NCBI GenBank assembly: GCA_037179515.1
Contig: JAXCGZ010022653.1
Location: forward strand, 51,001-115,000
Origin: Halocaridina rubra
Lineage: Eukaryota > Arthropoda > Malacostraca > Decapoda > Atyidae
Reading direction: 5' to 3'
Length of the DNA stretch: 64,000 nucleotides
The notes below the pieces were generated by a model. The model saw nothing but the letters and a program-made list of their open reading frames with translations, ran no database searches and had not been told where the DNA came from. Of the stretch, positions 11,392 through 34,035 are shown in pieces. The translations under genes were made by a program, and so were the position numbers. The stretch's first letter is position 1. Each line of letters begins with the position of its first letter.

Positions 11392-11470
11392 TTTTATGTT
11401 CTCCCTCTCACAGAATATAGAAAGAAGACGAGAAAGAGGAAAAAAGAAAAGAAAAAGAAAAGAGAAAAAC

Positions 11471-14182
<2,712 letters not shown>

Positions 14183-14443
14183 GTTGCTGTGCAGTGCAGG
14201 CAAAATAATGTAATTTTATTTTTATTAATATGTACTCTGGATTTTTGTTATAAAAAAAATGTAAGCTATATGAATGAAGATTAAATAAAAATAAAACGTG
14301 GTTGTGTTATTAATACACATCACATCAACTTTGTATTTTTAGCATTTTTTTTTTTGTATTTCAGCAATCGGGGAGGGAGGGGTGCGAGAACTGACTGCTG
14401 ATTTGAAAGGAGTGCATATACCGAAAAAGGTTTAGAACCACTG

Positions 14444-14451
14444 CCCTAGAG
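14444..14451. repeat. Right target-site duplication of hAT (CCCTAGAG)
   Basis: This is an exact copy of 5223-5230, directly after the right terminal repeat. It proves that 5231-14443 inserted as a unit. Confidence 0.9.
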
Positions 14452-14559
14452 CCAGGAGAAGGTTGTGGATCTGTGAAAGTAAAGAAAAGTAAATGTCATT
14501 CATAATGTTTTATTTAACATTTCAGAATAAGTCTATAGAATCCTAATCAGCCATTAATA

Positions 14560-17500
14560 ATGGAATCCATTCAACTTTCAAGTCAAGTCACGTCAAGTCC
14601 TGAAGCTGTTATGTATGACAAGGGAAGGTGTGCCATGTGTCAAGGGGCATCACAAGAGAAATTGGTCAGCACATCCAATGGCTGTAAACGAGTACGGGAG
14701 GCTAGCAAAATATGAAATGACCTTGTAGCAAAACACATTAAACTACTTCCAACCAATAGCGACTTTTTCTACCATGTTTCAAATAAGTCTTACCAGAAGT
14801 ACACCCATGCAATCTTGTTAAAAAACTCAAAGAAAGAAACCCATCACAATCCTCACATGAAACTGGCAGTCCAGATGGGAGTTTGACTCGTTCTCACTTA
14901 GCTGTGCATTCACCTCCAAATCCTGTGGATTCCAAAACTGTGACCTTTTCAAACTGTACTATATGTGGCAATAATCCATACAAATGCGACTTCTTGAAGT
15001 TCTGTATTTGTAAGTCAAATCGTGTCACCTCATTCTTAAAAGAAGCAAACTTCTTCCAGGATGATATCTTTTGTGACCTCCAGGATGAGCATGCGGTTTT
15101 TGGAGCTGATTTGTACTACCTCAAAAATTGCATGACAAAATACCTCCACAAATTTGAGTGTGCTCAAAGTTCAACTCGTGAACCACAAGAGACGAACCCC
15201 AAGCAACATGCATGGAGTGATATTGTGTCTGAGTTAGAAGTGGGGCTAAAAATTGGCAATGGTTATGAACTCTCTTCAATTAGAGACCGAATGAATAGAG
15301 TTGTAGATGATGAGCATCAATTTCGAAATAGAGATGTGAATGTGTTTCTGGTGAGACAGTTTGGAAGTACTATTGATTTTACATATCCTGATGAGGTTCG
15401 CAATTCTTTCATGGTTTACAGTGTGCCACGTAACAGAGCAGAGGTTTTGGCAGAGTGTGTTTGATGTATTGACCCCATACAAGTGTGTGCCAGTATGATG
15501 AGACAAAGTCTTAACATTTATGACTTTGATTTAGATGATAGATTTGGGGATGCTGAAGATCTGAAACAGGTATACTGCAGTATGAAAATACCTGAACCAA
15601 TTGTTCGGTTTTTTGGATATCTCTACAATTTCAACCCTTTGACATACCCCAAAGCAGCTGAAGCTGCAATGATGAAAGTAGACAATGCAGATGAAGATAA
15701 TGATGAAGAATTAGATGATGCAGATGAATCTGAGAATGATGAAAATCAAGAAAATAAAACTTGTGAACAAACCGCTGGTGGTTCCCAATCTACTCAACGA
15801 TGCAGAAAGATCCAAGCTCTGTTCCAGACCATGTACTATGTACATCATCATGACAAAAGGCAAACACCAATGCATATAATGAATGCTGAATCAGCTCACA
15901 GTCTTGGAAGTGTAGGAAAAATCCTTACCACCATCTTGAACTGCCAAGAGCTCGCATTAATTTATGCAGAATTATTGTGATATCAATATGACATTGCTGC
16001 CTACACTACACAGCAGAACGAGCAGACTGTGGCATTACCAGCCCATTTTGATCCTGGAGAATTCACGTCAGCAGATGTTGATAACTGGGATCACGAAAGA
16101 GCTACTGTATCTGAGCATGATGCAAGTGTGTAATTTATCAGGACAAGCCCAGTTCCAAGCTACTTAAGCCAAAACAATTTGATACTGTGGTTGAGCATGG
16201 CCCACAAATGCTTAAGGAAACCCTACCCTGACAGATACTTCAAGAGTCTGCAGCACCAGTGAAACGACCGGACCTTCCAAGTTCATTTAAGGGCAACGAG
16301 GAGCGCTACAAATCTGATATCAGAACCAATATCTTAAGTGAGCTGAAGAAAAGCACTCTTACTGGAAATGCAATAGTGAGTAGAAGATCCTTGGAGGAGT
16401 TCCATATGTCGTCATCCAATCTAGTCAGTGATCTGAAGAATTTTGTAGAGGCAAGATTTTCCTCAAATTAGAACTTCCAATTCTGGTGTCAGCTTCTGGC
16501 ACGGCATGAAATAACTCTTGATCTGTTGTGAGCTGACCGAGAAAGATTATGGCAGTTGCATCTTGATGCTATGCAACGTGCACTTTGCAATTTTGCTGCT
16601 TTGGATTCCACTAATTATCTTCGATTGGGTATAGTGTATCTAGAGGATGCAAGAAACCTACCTGAAACAGCCCTACAGTTTTTAAAAACTTCTCTGAGGG
16701 ACATTTTTTCTCAATTAAGGACAGACCAGGGTGTTTCTCAGCAGTTGGTGGTGATCAGAAGCTTGAGCAGACGATCGACCTCTCATCAAAGTGCAGTGAT
16801 GGTGTTATTGGACATGCAAAACAGAAGCAATATATCCCTCAATGGAATTTAATCTACCATGAAATGATGGCTGTGAAAAACTTGCACCGAGAATATGCTG
16901 GTGTCCATGAGAGCAAGTCTGAGGCATGGCACCATTATGAATCATCACTGGCAACCACAAACAGACAAGAAGGACACGTCCAAAATATGATGAAGTTTAT
17001 TGAAGATAGAGGGTCACCATTCTCAGCAGAGCTGACAAAGCAAGTGATGACAAAAAAAAAATCAAAGAGGATGTCCAGAATGCATCTGAAAAAGGCAAGA
17101 GGAAATACCAGGCTTTCACAGTGAAAGGATATTCAACAAAACTGTCCAACTGAGAGACACCATTCTCAGAGGGAACCTCAAAACCATGATCTCCATCAAA
17201 GCTAAACCCAAGAAAACAGTCAAGAAAGTGATCAGAGCCATGAATATGATTGAATAATCAATTGAAGTAGCTAGAGATAGAGGTCTCGATATAGACGTTC
17301 TTCTGACATATGATGTTGTACCTTCTCCCATGCTGTTTGGTAATAATGGGCTCATGACCAAACCATATAAGAGCCAACTCATTCGTGAATTAGAGGAAAC
17401 CCTCAAGCCAGATGAGTATTGCTACCAGCATAAAGCTACCTCAACCTTCCTTATTGATGTCATGGCAACAATCCACAGAGTGCCTCTATCTGGACTCACA

Positions 17501-18687
17501 AGTTTCTTTGATCTGCTTTCAAAGCTTGCAGAAATGAATGACATGTATCATCACTATAGCAGATGTGATTACATATTTGTCATTTACAGTGACAACCCAT
17601 CAATGAAAGATACAGAGAGGTTGCGGAGATGCAGCACAACTCCAGTAGTACTTAGCTCAGTTGAGCTCTCAGCACTAATTTCCAAGGACATGACATCATT
17701 CTGGCCATCAAGTCAAAACAAGTGCAGTTGGAAAAACTAATCTATGGATACTTGCGTGAAAGGCCTTCAGATATGCATGGAGAGCTGACCATTCTCAGCC
17801 AGCTATGCATGGACAGTAATGAATGGCAGTGCATAAAGGTCCACAATGGAATAGAAGACAGATTGCAGCACCTGCAGTCCCAAGTTGAAGAGGTAGATCT
17901 CCATATACCCATGCACGTGCTAGATTGTCTCTGAGCAGGTTACAAAACATGTGTTGTTTTATCCAACGATACTGGTGTAATAGTTGCCCTGTTATTTCAA
18001 TTGACTACCTGTCTTCAAGAGGGTTTTCAGGAACTGTGGGTAAGGGCGGGGGAGAGGCAACACTACTCGTTTTGTCCATCTTCACATTTTGCATGTAAGA
18101 TTCGGCCCTCGTATGTGCACAGCACTTCCAGCACCAGACAGTCTCTCAGGATGTGACATCACCAGTAAAATAGGCACAAAGAAAGCAGCTCTCAAGCCAA
18201 ACCTGTGGCTCACTTGCAATGATTTGGCGCAACAGCTCCACTAGTTTCTTCATTGATCCAGCAGGCAGAAGAGTACTTGATGCATGTCATAGATGCTGGA
18301 AACAAGTCCAGCAATTTTGTCCAACTTTGAGCACATCAGTTTCACTTTTCAAAGTCAGCTTCACACCAGAATCTGCCACCGACAACTCAAGGTTTGACAC
18401 CTCTCATTTACCGTGCATTTTTCAGTGCATATACCACCAAGCATGTCCTTGACAGGTAGTTCCACATAGGAACAGCAGATATAGATCAACTAGATTATGA
18501 TTTTGCACATGGGAATGCTAATCTTCTTCCTTCGACATCTTGGAGATCTTTGGAGCCATGTTGGAGTGTTGTGTGTCATTGCGGCAAATGTGCTCACATA
18601 ACTTGTCCTTGTCTTGTATCGATGGTAAAATGCAGCGTGTTCTGCAAGTGTCAGAAGACAGATAACTGTAGCAATCCTCAAAACTGA
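14560..18687 (+). pseudogene. Decayed large multidomain gene: CxxC motif, FEN/PIN-like region, CXC-like tail
   Basis: I recognise this as a repeated invertebrate protein family without a named function. Pieces in order: MESIQLSSQV start; CAMCQ at 14629; CTICG with CICK near 14960-15010; TPMHIMNAESAHSLGS near 15870; LPAHFDPGEF and DNWDHERATVSE at 16035-16120; WQLHLDAMQ near 16550; TFLIDVMATI at about 17443; FVIYSDNPSMKDTERLRR at 17572-17628; EEVDLHIPMHVLDC at about 17887; VVLSNDTGVIVALL at 17950-17991; LSGCDITSKIGTKKAAL at 18143-18193; a cysteine-rich end (CHCGKCAHITCPC, CKCQ) to the stop at 18685. The acidic motifs in this order resemble FEN1/XPG nucleases (inference). Many frameshifts and stops make it non-functional. 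About 1,370 codons originally. Confidence 0.7.
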
Positions 18688-19299
18688 TCTGATAAACAAT
18701 AAAAACCATAATGAAGAGATTTATCAGATATATCAATTGAAAATTGTTCTTACAATCAGAAACTAAGCTTTAAACTGAGAAGGATTCAGACAGGGAAAAG
18801 AAAAGGATATCGAGGCCCAGGAGAAAGAGAAGAAAAATAGAAATAGATCCCCACTATGGAGCTGGAGAGCACTAAATAACTCATATCTTGGCTAAGGGAA
18901 GACACTGCTGAGCTTGGGAAGGGGCTCACTCCTGGTAAAAACAAACCCCAAGTCTATGTTGCCCTGCTCCCGAGGATGCCCCAGGGGTGAGGTTTCTTGT
19001 AACCAGTAAAGGCCCAAAACTCCAGAATTACAGCCATGAAAAGAGTACCAGATGACTGGATGCATTCTTATTTATGTGTGACCATACTATAGGCTAATGC
19101 ATGTGCATATTTCATCAGTTATGCACATTATATCAGTGGAAATACAAGGAGAAACTTTAACTTGCGTTGCCCGCACAGTTTGGCGGCTATTTTGAAAAGC
19201 GCCCTATATAGCAAAAGTTAGGGAAAGTCAGAGCGATCATCCAAATTTTTCTGGAAGCCCTTGATGTGTAGAACAAGAAAATCATGGTTGATTGAGTAA
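18688..19299. other. Downstream region of the pseudogene, no gene
   Basis: Non-coding. It lies between the pseudogene stop and direct repeat B. GC content is moderate at 18870-19010. No motif is recognised. Confidence 0.5.
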
Positions 19300-19332
19300 A
19301 ACAGAGATGACCACGAACTCCCCACTAGAGCC
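19300..19332 (+). repeat. Direct repeat B
   Basis: It begins AACAGAGATGACCACGAACT and continues to CTAGAGCC. It is about 94 percent identical to repeat A (5201-5230 plus 14452-14453). The two copies are on either side of the 14560-18687 pseudogene. Confidence 0.7.
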
Positions 19333-20097
19333 TAGAATAGACTATTTTATAATGCTAGAGACACCAAGTCTAGCCATCGTGATTTGGTATATTAAATTGG
19401 ATGTTAAATTCCTTAATCTTTAAGAAGGAATGGATAATCTTTTAGACGTTGTCACCCTCTCTTAAAATAAATAGCAGATTCATTATAAATCCGTTTGAAT
19501 GAGAACTGTCCCACTAATCTTTGGGAATACTAAATCAATATATGACAACCATATAAGGGAATTTTCTTCTGAAACCTATTGGTCAATTTATTTCCTCAAG
19601 AACGCTTCTCCCATAAATTCGATGCATTTTTTTTTCATACTAATTCATAATTAGATTAAAAGTGTGTTTTCAAATATTTCTTCCATAACTGCACTTAATA
19701 GATTATATAAAACAATACTTATGCTCTTTAGTACTGATATTTGAATTTCTCATAAAACTGTGCTAACAAACGAGCTTTCTTTTTCAAGTGGTCACATGAG
19801 AATAATCCTAGATTTATTTTTTGCTGCAGTTAACTATAGTAAATTTAATTCAGTGGTGACAGTATACTATCCATTTGACACTTGTTTATTTACTAATGAA
19901 AGACAGTTAAATAACATATGCTTATTTAAACCAATTCATAAATCAAATTTTTTTTATTAATGAAATTATTTATGTAATATGTATATCCACTAAGAGTAGG
20001 TGACCAGATTAGGTCACGAAATTGATAAGCACTTTAAATATTTTTCACAGTGTTTCTTTTTTGGGCCTTTTCCCACCGTATATCCACTATATACAAA
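19333..20097. other. AT-rich non-coding DNA
   Basis: No gene, RNA or repeat family recognised. Confidence 0.5.
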
Positions 20098-20942
<845 letters not shown>

Positions 20943-21066
20943 AGATACATACATACATACATACATACATACATACATACATACATACATACATACATAC
21001 ATACATACATACATACATACATACATACATGGATGCATAAATACATACAAACATGCATACATACAT
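20943..21066. repeat. (ATAC)n microsatellite
   Basis: Pure ATAC repeats run to about 21030 and then continue with point changes. Confidence 0.95.
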
Positions 21067-21125
21067 ATATAGTTATTTACGTCGGTATAAAGATGGATAC
21101 TAGAAAGATAGATAGACAGATGAAA

Positions 21126-21222
<97 letters not shown>
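21126..21222. repeat. (GA)n microsatellite
   Basis: GA dinucleotides with a few single-base breaks (GAAGAGAGGAG near 21187). Confidence 0.95.
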
Positions 21223-21224
<2 letters not shown>

Positions 21225-21402
21225 AAAGTATTATATCGTGTTTTAACTTAAAAGGGATTCACATAATAGACCTTTGAATGCACAATGGATTTTTAAAGAG
21301 ATATTTAGGAAACTCATAAACTCCCCTTCTTTTGTAGTGGGTAAAGAGGTTTGACGTTTTCCTATATTATATGTGATAGGTTTAATTATTAAGATGGTAA
21401 AT

Positions 21403-22162
<760 letters not shown>

Positions 22163-23850
22163 TTCTTTTTTATGAGTGCTACACAGGGATGGGCAAACGA
22201 AATTGCCCTCATCTGGCCATGGAATAAGGGAATTAGGGAATGACAAACAATTGGAAGAGTACAAGCTGGAAGAGTAGTCAAAGTTATGGATATCTAGAAG
22301 TATAGTAGACTCTACCCTGATATGAAGATAGATCAGCTCTTTGAAGGAAGATAGGTCATAGGAGTTTGAGATTACAAAAGAAAGAAGAGAGTTCCAGAGT
22401 ATTGTTGGAAGGAAAGTAGCAGTGACTGCAACTACCATTTCATCAAATACAATCTCAACCCAGAACGTGTGCAATGATGTCACTTGGCGTGCAATACGCG
22501 GCCTTGCCAGTTGAGGAGGGATTCAACTTGTCAACTCATCAGAGCAGCGATGCAAGTAGCTTCGATAGAAAAGAGAAAAAGATGATAGCTTCCGGTGAAG
22601 AGCAGAGAATCGAGAATAAAAGTAAAAGAATCGTTGATGAGTCTGATGGCCTTATTTTCAACCCTATTAAGGAGATAAGTGTAAGAAGAAGCACTCCATA
22701 TGTGAGAGCAGTATTCTTAGCTGGGAAGGATAAAGCTTTTATAGATTATTAGTAACTGAAAAGCGAAAAAGCATTGGCGATAGGAATTCAGCACTTCCAG
22801 TGTCTTAGTTACAGCTTTATAGCAGTTTTGATTATATGACCCTTTCAAAACACGTTAGAAGTTTTCTGAATTTCCAATATGTATAAAGAATTGAGATGAT
22901 AAATGTCGTTGCTTTCGAAAATAATGGGGCTTTCCGGAAGAGAAGAAGATAAAGAAATATCCAGAACTCGAGTCTTGGAAACATTAAATTTAACTAATAT
23001 TTTTGGTGCTCAACTCAGATACTCTTTGTAAATCGGACTTAGAGTTAAAGAAAAAGTAAAACAAAATTAATTTTGAACAGCAGACGAAGGTAGAGAGAAA
23101 AAAAAAAACAGATGAAACATGCAAGGTAGAAACGTCGGCAAAGGCATGGAAAAAAGAGGAGGATATGGGCTAGAAAATATGATTGATGTTGAGAAGGAGC
23201 AGAGTAAGTGAAAGAACAGAACCCTGTGGAAAACCCCTTGTAAATGGGAATGATCTAGATGTTACGCCATCAACAATCACAGATATAAAAACAATCAGAA
23301 AGAAAGCTTGAAATCAGAGAATAGAGAGACAGGGTAAAGCCATAAGTGGGAAGCTAGGCTAACAGAGTCTTGTGCCACACTCTGTCAAAAGCCTCAGAGA
23401 TAATAAGGGCGACGACAAAGGATATCCACTGTCCTTCAGAGAAGACAACCATACATGGGTGAGAAAAGACAGGAGGGTACCAGCGGATCTTGCCTTGTGG
23501 GAGCTGCATTGGTGCCTTGTGGGAGCTGTATTGGTGCTCAGAAATAAGCGAGTTAGATGCAAGATGTTAAAGAGATGAGAACTTAGGAGAGTTTCGAATG
23601 TATTAATGACAGCAGATATTAAGGCAAATTGTTAGTAGTTGGAAGAAATAGACAGCTCACTCTTCAAAAAGAACCGGCTGACCTAGAGGGTGCTTCCAAG
23701 ATTAATGATAAGAACTGCTTGAGGGGATGAGGTGAAAGAAACAGCAAAGCACAGTAGACAGTTCATTTCCAAACTCCATAAGGAGCCTTTCAGGGATACC
23801 AGAGGATTGGGATACCTTGTTCGTCTTCAGATAGTGAAGAACCCTTTATG
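22163..23850 (-). mobile_element. LINE-B copy 1, 5'-truncated and decayed
   Basis: This minus-strand jockey-like LINE fragment matches the 3' half of LINE-B copy 4 (59821-61535). It runs from the 3' T-rich terminus (ACACAGGGATGGGCAAAC style) to the RT region for LKTNKASGPDG, where it stops at a (TA)n array. Frameshifts break the RT, and only short frames are open. The conserved GVPQGSV and FADD regions are degraded near 23140-23230. Confidence 0.75.
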
Positions 23851-23857
23851 TATACAA

Positions 23858-30092
<6,235 letters not shown>

Positions 30093-30180
<88 letters not shown>
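30093..30180. repeat. (TA)n microsatellite
   Basis: TA array directly after the RTE tail. Confidence 0.95.
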
Positions 30181-30182
<2 letters not shown>

Positions 30183-30789
30183 CAAATAAACTCGTTAGCA
30201 TATATGAACACATGAATCATGAATTACCCAACCAGGGCTCGAACCTAAGGCACATAATTACTGTGCCAAGGTGCTACCAACTACACCATTGAATGTCTAA
30301 AAAAGAAGCCAACCTCAAAGCTATCTGCTTTGTTAGAAACGAATGCATTCTTTCCGAATGCCCTCTTGTTCATATTACATCTTCTCCCAACCTCACTCAT
30401 GGCTTCGTTTTCGCGTTTAATTCAAATCCAAATCTATATAGGCATTAATAATAATCAAATAAACAAAATAGCATATGTGAAAACATGAATTGAATTATAT
30501 TTTATCCAACCGCGACTCAAACAAGGCACTACCAACTACACCACAGAAGGTCCAAAAGAGAAACCAGCCTTGAAGCTCTCTGCTTTGCTAGGAATGAGCT
30601 CATTTTAATTCAATGCCTTTGTGTTCATATTGCAGTTTCGCCCAACTCGTTAGTAGCTTTGTTTTCACATTTAATTCAAATCCCAATCTGTATTGGTATT
30701 AATAATAATCACATAAACACATTAGCATATTTGAAAACATGAATCATATTTTACCCAACCCAGACTCGAGTTCCCGGGTGGGTAAAATT
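30181..30789 (-). repeat. Tandem repeats with tRNA-like head, period about 255-273 bp
   Basis: CATATNTGAANACATGAAT recurs at 30199, 30472 and 30726, marking two and a half units. On the minus strand unit 1 contains a tRNA-like head: an A box in TGGTGTAGTTGGTAGCACC (30293-30272) and a perfect B box GGTTCGAGCCC (30246-30236). In unit 2 the stretch between the boxes is deleted. This is a SINE or SINE-derived satellite. Confidence 0.6.
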
Positions 30790-30792
30790 TGA

Positions 30793-31516
<724 letters not shown>

Positions 31517-31535
31517 TCACAGGATCTCTGTCCCC

Positions 31536-32578
31536 TTACTTGGATATCCATGGTAATTCTAGAGCTAATACATGCCCCACGACTCCGACCGCCAGGGAGG
31601 AGTGCTTTTATTAGATGCAAACCAATCAGGCTTCGGTCCGCCACACGGTGCTGATTCTGAATAACTTTGAGCAGAGAGCACGGTCACAGCGCCGGCTCCC
31701 GTTCTTTCGAGTTTCTGCCTTATCATGCTGTGGATTGTAGGCCAAGCGCCTACTATGGCTGTTATGGGTGACGGAGAATCAGGGTTCGATTCCGGAGAGG
31801 GAGCCTGAGAAACAGCTACCACATCCAAGGAAGGCAGCAGGCACGCAAATTACCCAATCCCGGCTCGGGGAGGTAGTGACGAAAAATAACAATGCGGGAC
31901 TCATCCGAGTCTACGTAATTGGAATGAGCAAACTTTAAATCCTATAGCGACAACCCATTGGAGGGCAAGTCTGGTGCCAACAGCCGCGGTAATTCCAGCT
32001 CCAATAGCATATATTAAAGTTGTTGCGGTTAAAAAGCTCGTAGTTCGAGTTCCGTTCCGGACTGGCCGGGGAAGTCACCGCCTGGTGCCTCCCCACCATC
32101 CTCCGAACAGGTCTTTTTCGAAGCCCCGCCGGTTCTACGCCGGGGTGCTCTTTACCGAGTGTCTCGTGCGGCCGGCAAGTTTACCTTGAATAAATAAGAG
32201 TGCTCAAGGCAGGCTACTCTTCAAACCTATGCCCGAAAGATAACTGCATGGAATAATGAAAGATGATCTCGGTCTCATTTCTGATTGGCTCTGGGGACCG
32301 AGATAATGATTAGAAGAGACTGTCGGGGGCATCCGTACTACAACGCGAGAGGTGAAATTCTATGACCGTCGTAGGACGAACAACAGCGAAAGCATTTGCC
32401 AAGAATGTCTTCATTGATCAAGAACGAAAGTTAGAGGATCGAAGGCGATCAGATACCGCCCTAGTTCTAACCCTAAACGATGCTGACTAGCAATCCGCCG
32501 TCGTTATTCCCATGACGTGGCGGGCCGCTCCTGGGAAACCTCTAGTCTTTGAGTTCCGGGGGTAGTATGGTTGCAAAA

Positions 32579-32611
<33 letters not shown>

Positions 32612-33073
32612 TCAGGAGTGGAGCCTGCGGCTTAAATTGACTCAACACGGGAAACCTCACCAGGCCCAGACACTAGCAGGATTGACAGATTAAGAGCTCT
32701 TTCTCGATTTGGTGGGTGGTGGTGCATGGCCGTTCTTATTTGGTGGAGTGATTTGTCTGGTTAATTCCGGTAATGAACGAGACTCTGGCCTACTACATAG
32801 TCGACGTGGTGGCATGGCCACGGTTGAAACTATCTTCTTAGAGGGATGAGCAGCAAGTGCAGCTGCAGGAGAGTGAGCAATAACAGGTCTGTGATGCCCT
32901 TAGATGTTCTGGGCCATACGCGCGCTACACTGAAAGGGTTAGCGGGTCTTCCTTCTCCGAGAGGAGTGGGAAATCGCTGCAAAACCTTTCATGATTGGGA
33001 TTGGGGCTTGCAACTGTTCCCCATGAACGAGGAATTCCCAGTAAGCGCAAGTCATCAGCTTGCGTTGATTAAG
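31536..33073 (+). rRNA. 18S (small-subunit) rRNA fragment, truncated, probably a pseudogene
   Basis: Universal 18S blocks appear in order: GGTAATTCTAGAGCTAATAC (31551), GCCGCGGTAATTCCAGCTCC (31984), AGAGGTGAAATTCT (32348), GATCAGATACCGCCCTAGTT (32448), AAACTTAAAGGAATTGACGG (32581), GAGCAATAACAGGTCTGTGA (32875), CGCGCTACACTGA (32921) and GAACGAGGAATTCCCAGTAA (33025). About 150 nt of the 5' end and about 150 nt of the 3' end (the TACACACCGCCC region) are missing. Many normally invariant bases are changed. There is no ITS, 5.8S or 28S. I read it as a stray decayed copy, not a working gene. The order and spacing are arthropod-like. Confidence 0.85.
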
Positions 33074-33176
33074 CCAAGGATGTCTTCATTGATAGGTTAG
33101 TTTTACTCAAATCATTCCAGGTTTGGATGTGGAGCTTGGCCGCGAAAGCATGTGTCAAGAATGCTGCATTGATCAA
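33074..33176 (+). repeat. Repeated pieces of the 18S central region
   Basis: The 18S block near 32397 (GCCAAGAATGTCTTCATTGA) recurs as CCAAGGATGTCTTCATTGAT at 33074 and in altered form (GTCAAGAATGCTGCATTGAT) near 33151, with preceding GCGAAAGCAT in the last case. These are extra partial copies after the truncated 18S end, a sign of rearrangement. Confidence 0.55.
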
Positions 33177-33202
33177 GTGTCCTGTGTGGCGGGCATAATA
33201 TC

Positions 33203-34031
<829 letters not shown>

Positions 34032-34035
<4 letters not shown>

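Larger units (their letters stand above)
7395..11470 (-). mobile_element. Full-length or near full-length CR1-like LINE with two intact ORFs
   Basis: On the minus strand the order is 5' region (right edge uncertain, at least 11470), ORF1 (11391-10312), ORF2 (10309-7487), a short 3' UTR and a terminal repeat built on AATTAGGTAATCAC. Short tandem 3' repeats instead of poly(A) fit the CR1/L2 group. Both ORFs lack internal stops, so the copy may be young or recently active. It sits inside the hAT element, antisense to its transposase. Confidence 0.85.

Noticed and set aside
31536..33073. Functional 18S rRNA gene
   Set aside because: Both ends missing, many changes at conserved positions, and no ITS, 5.8S or 28S next to it.
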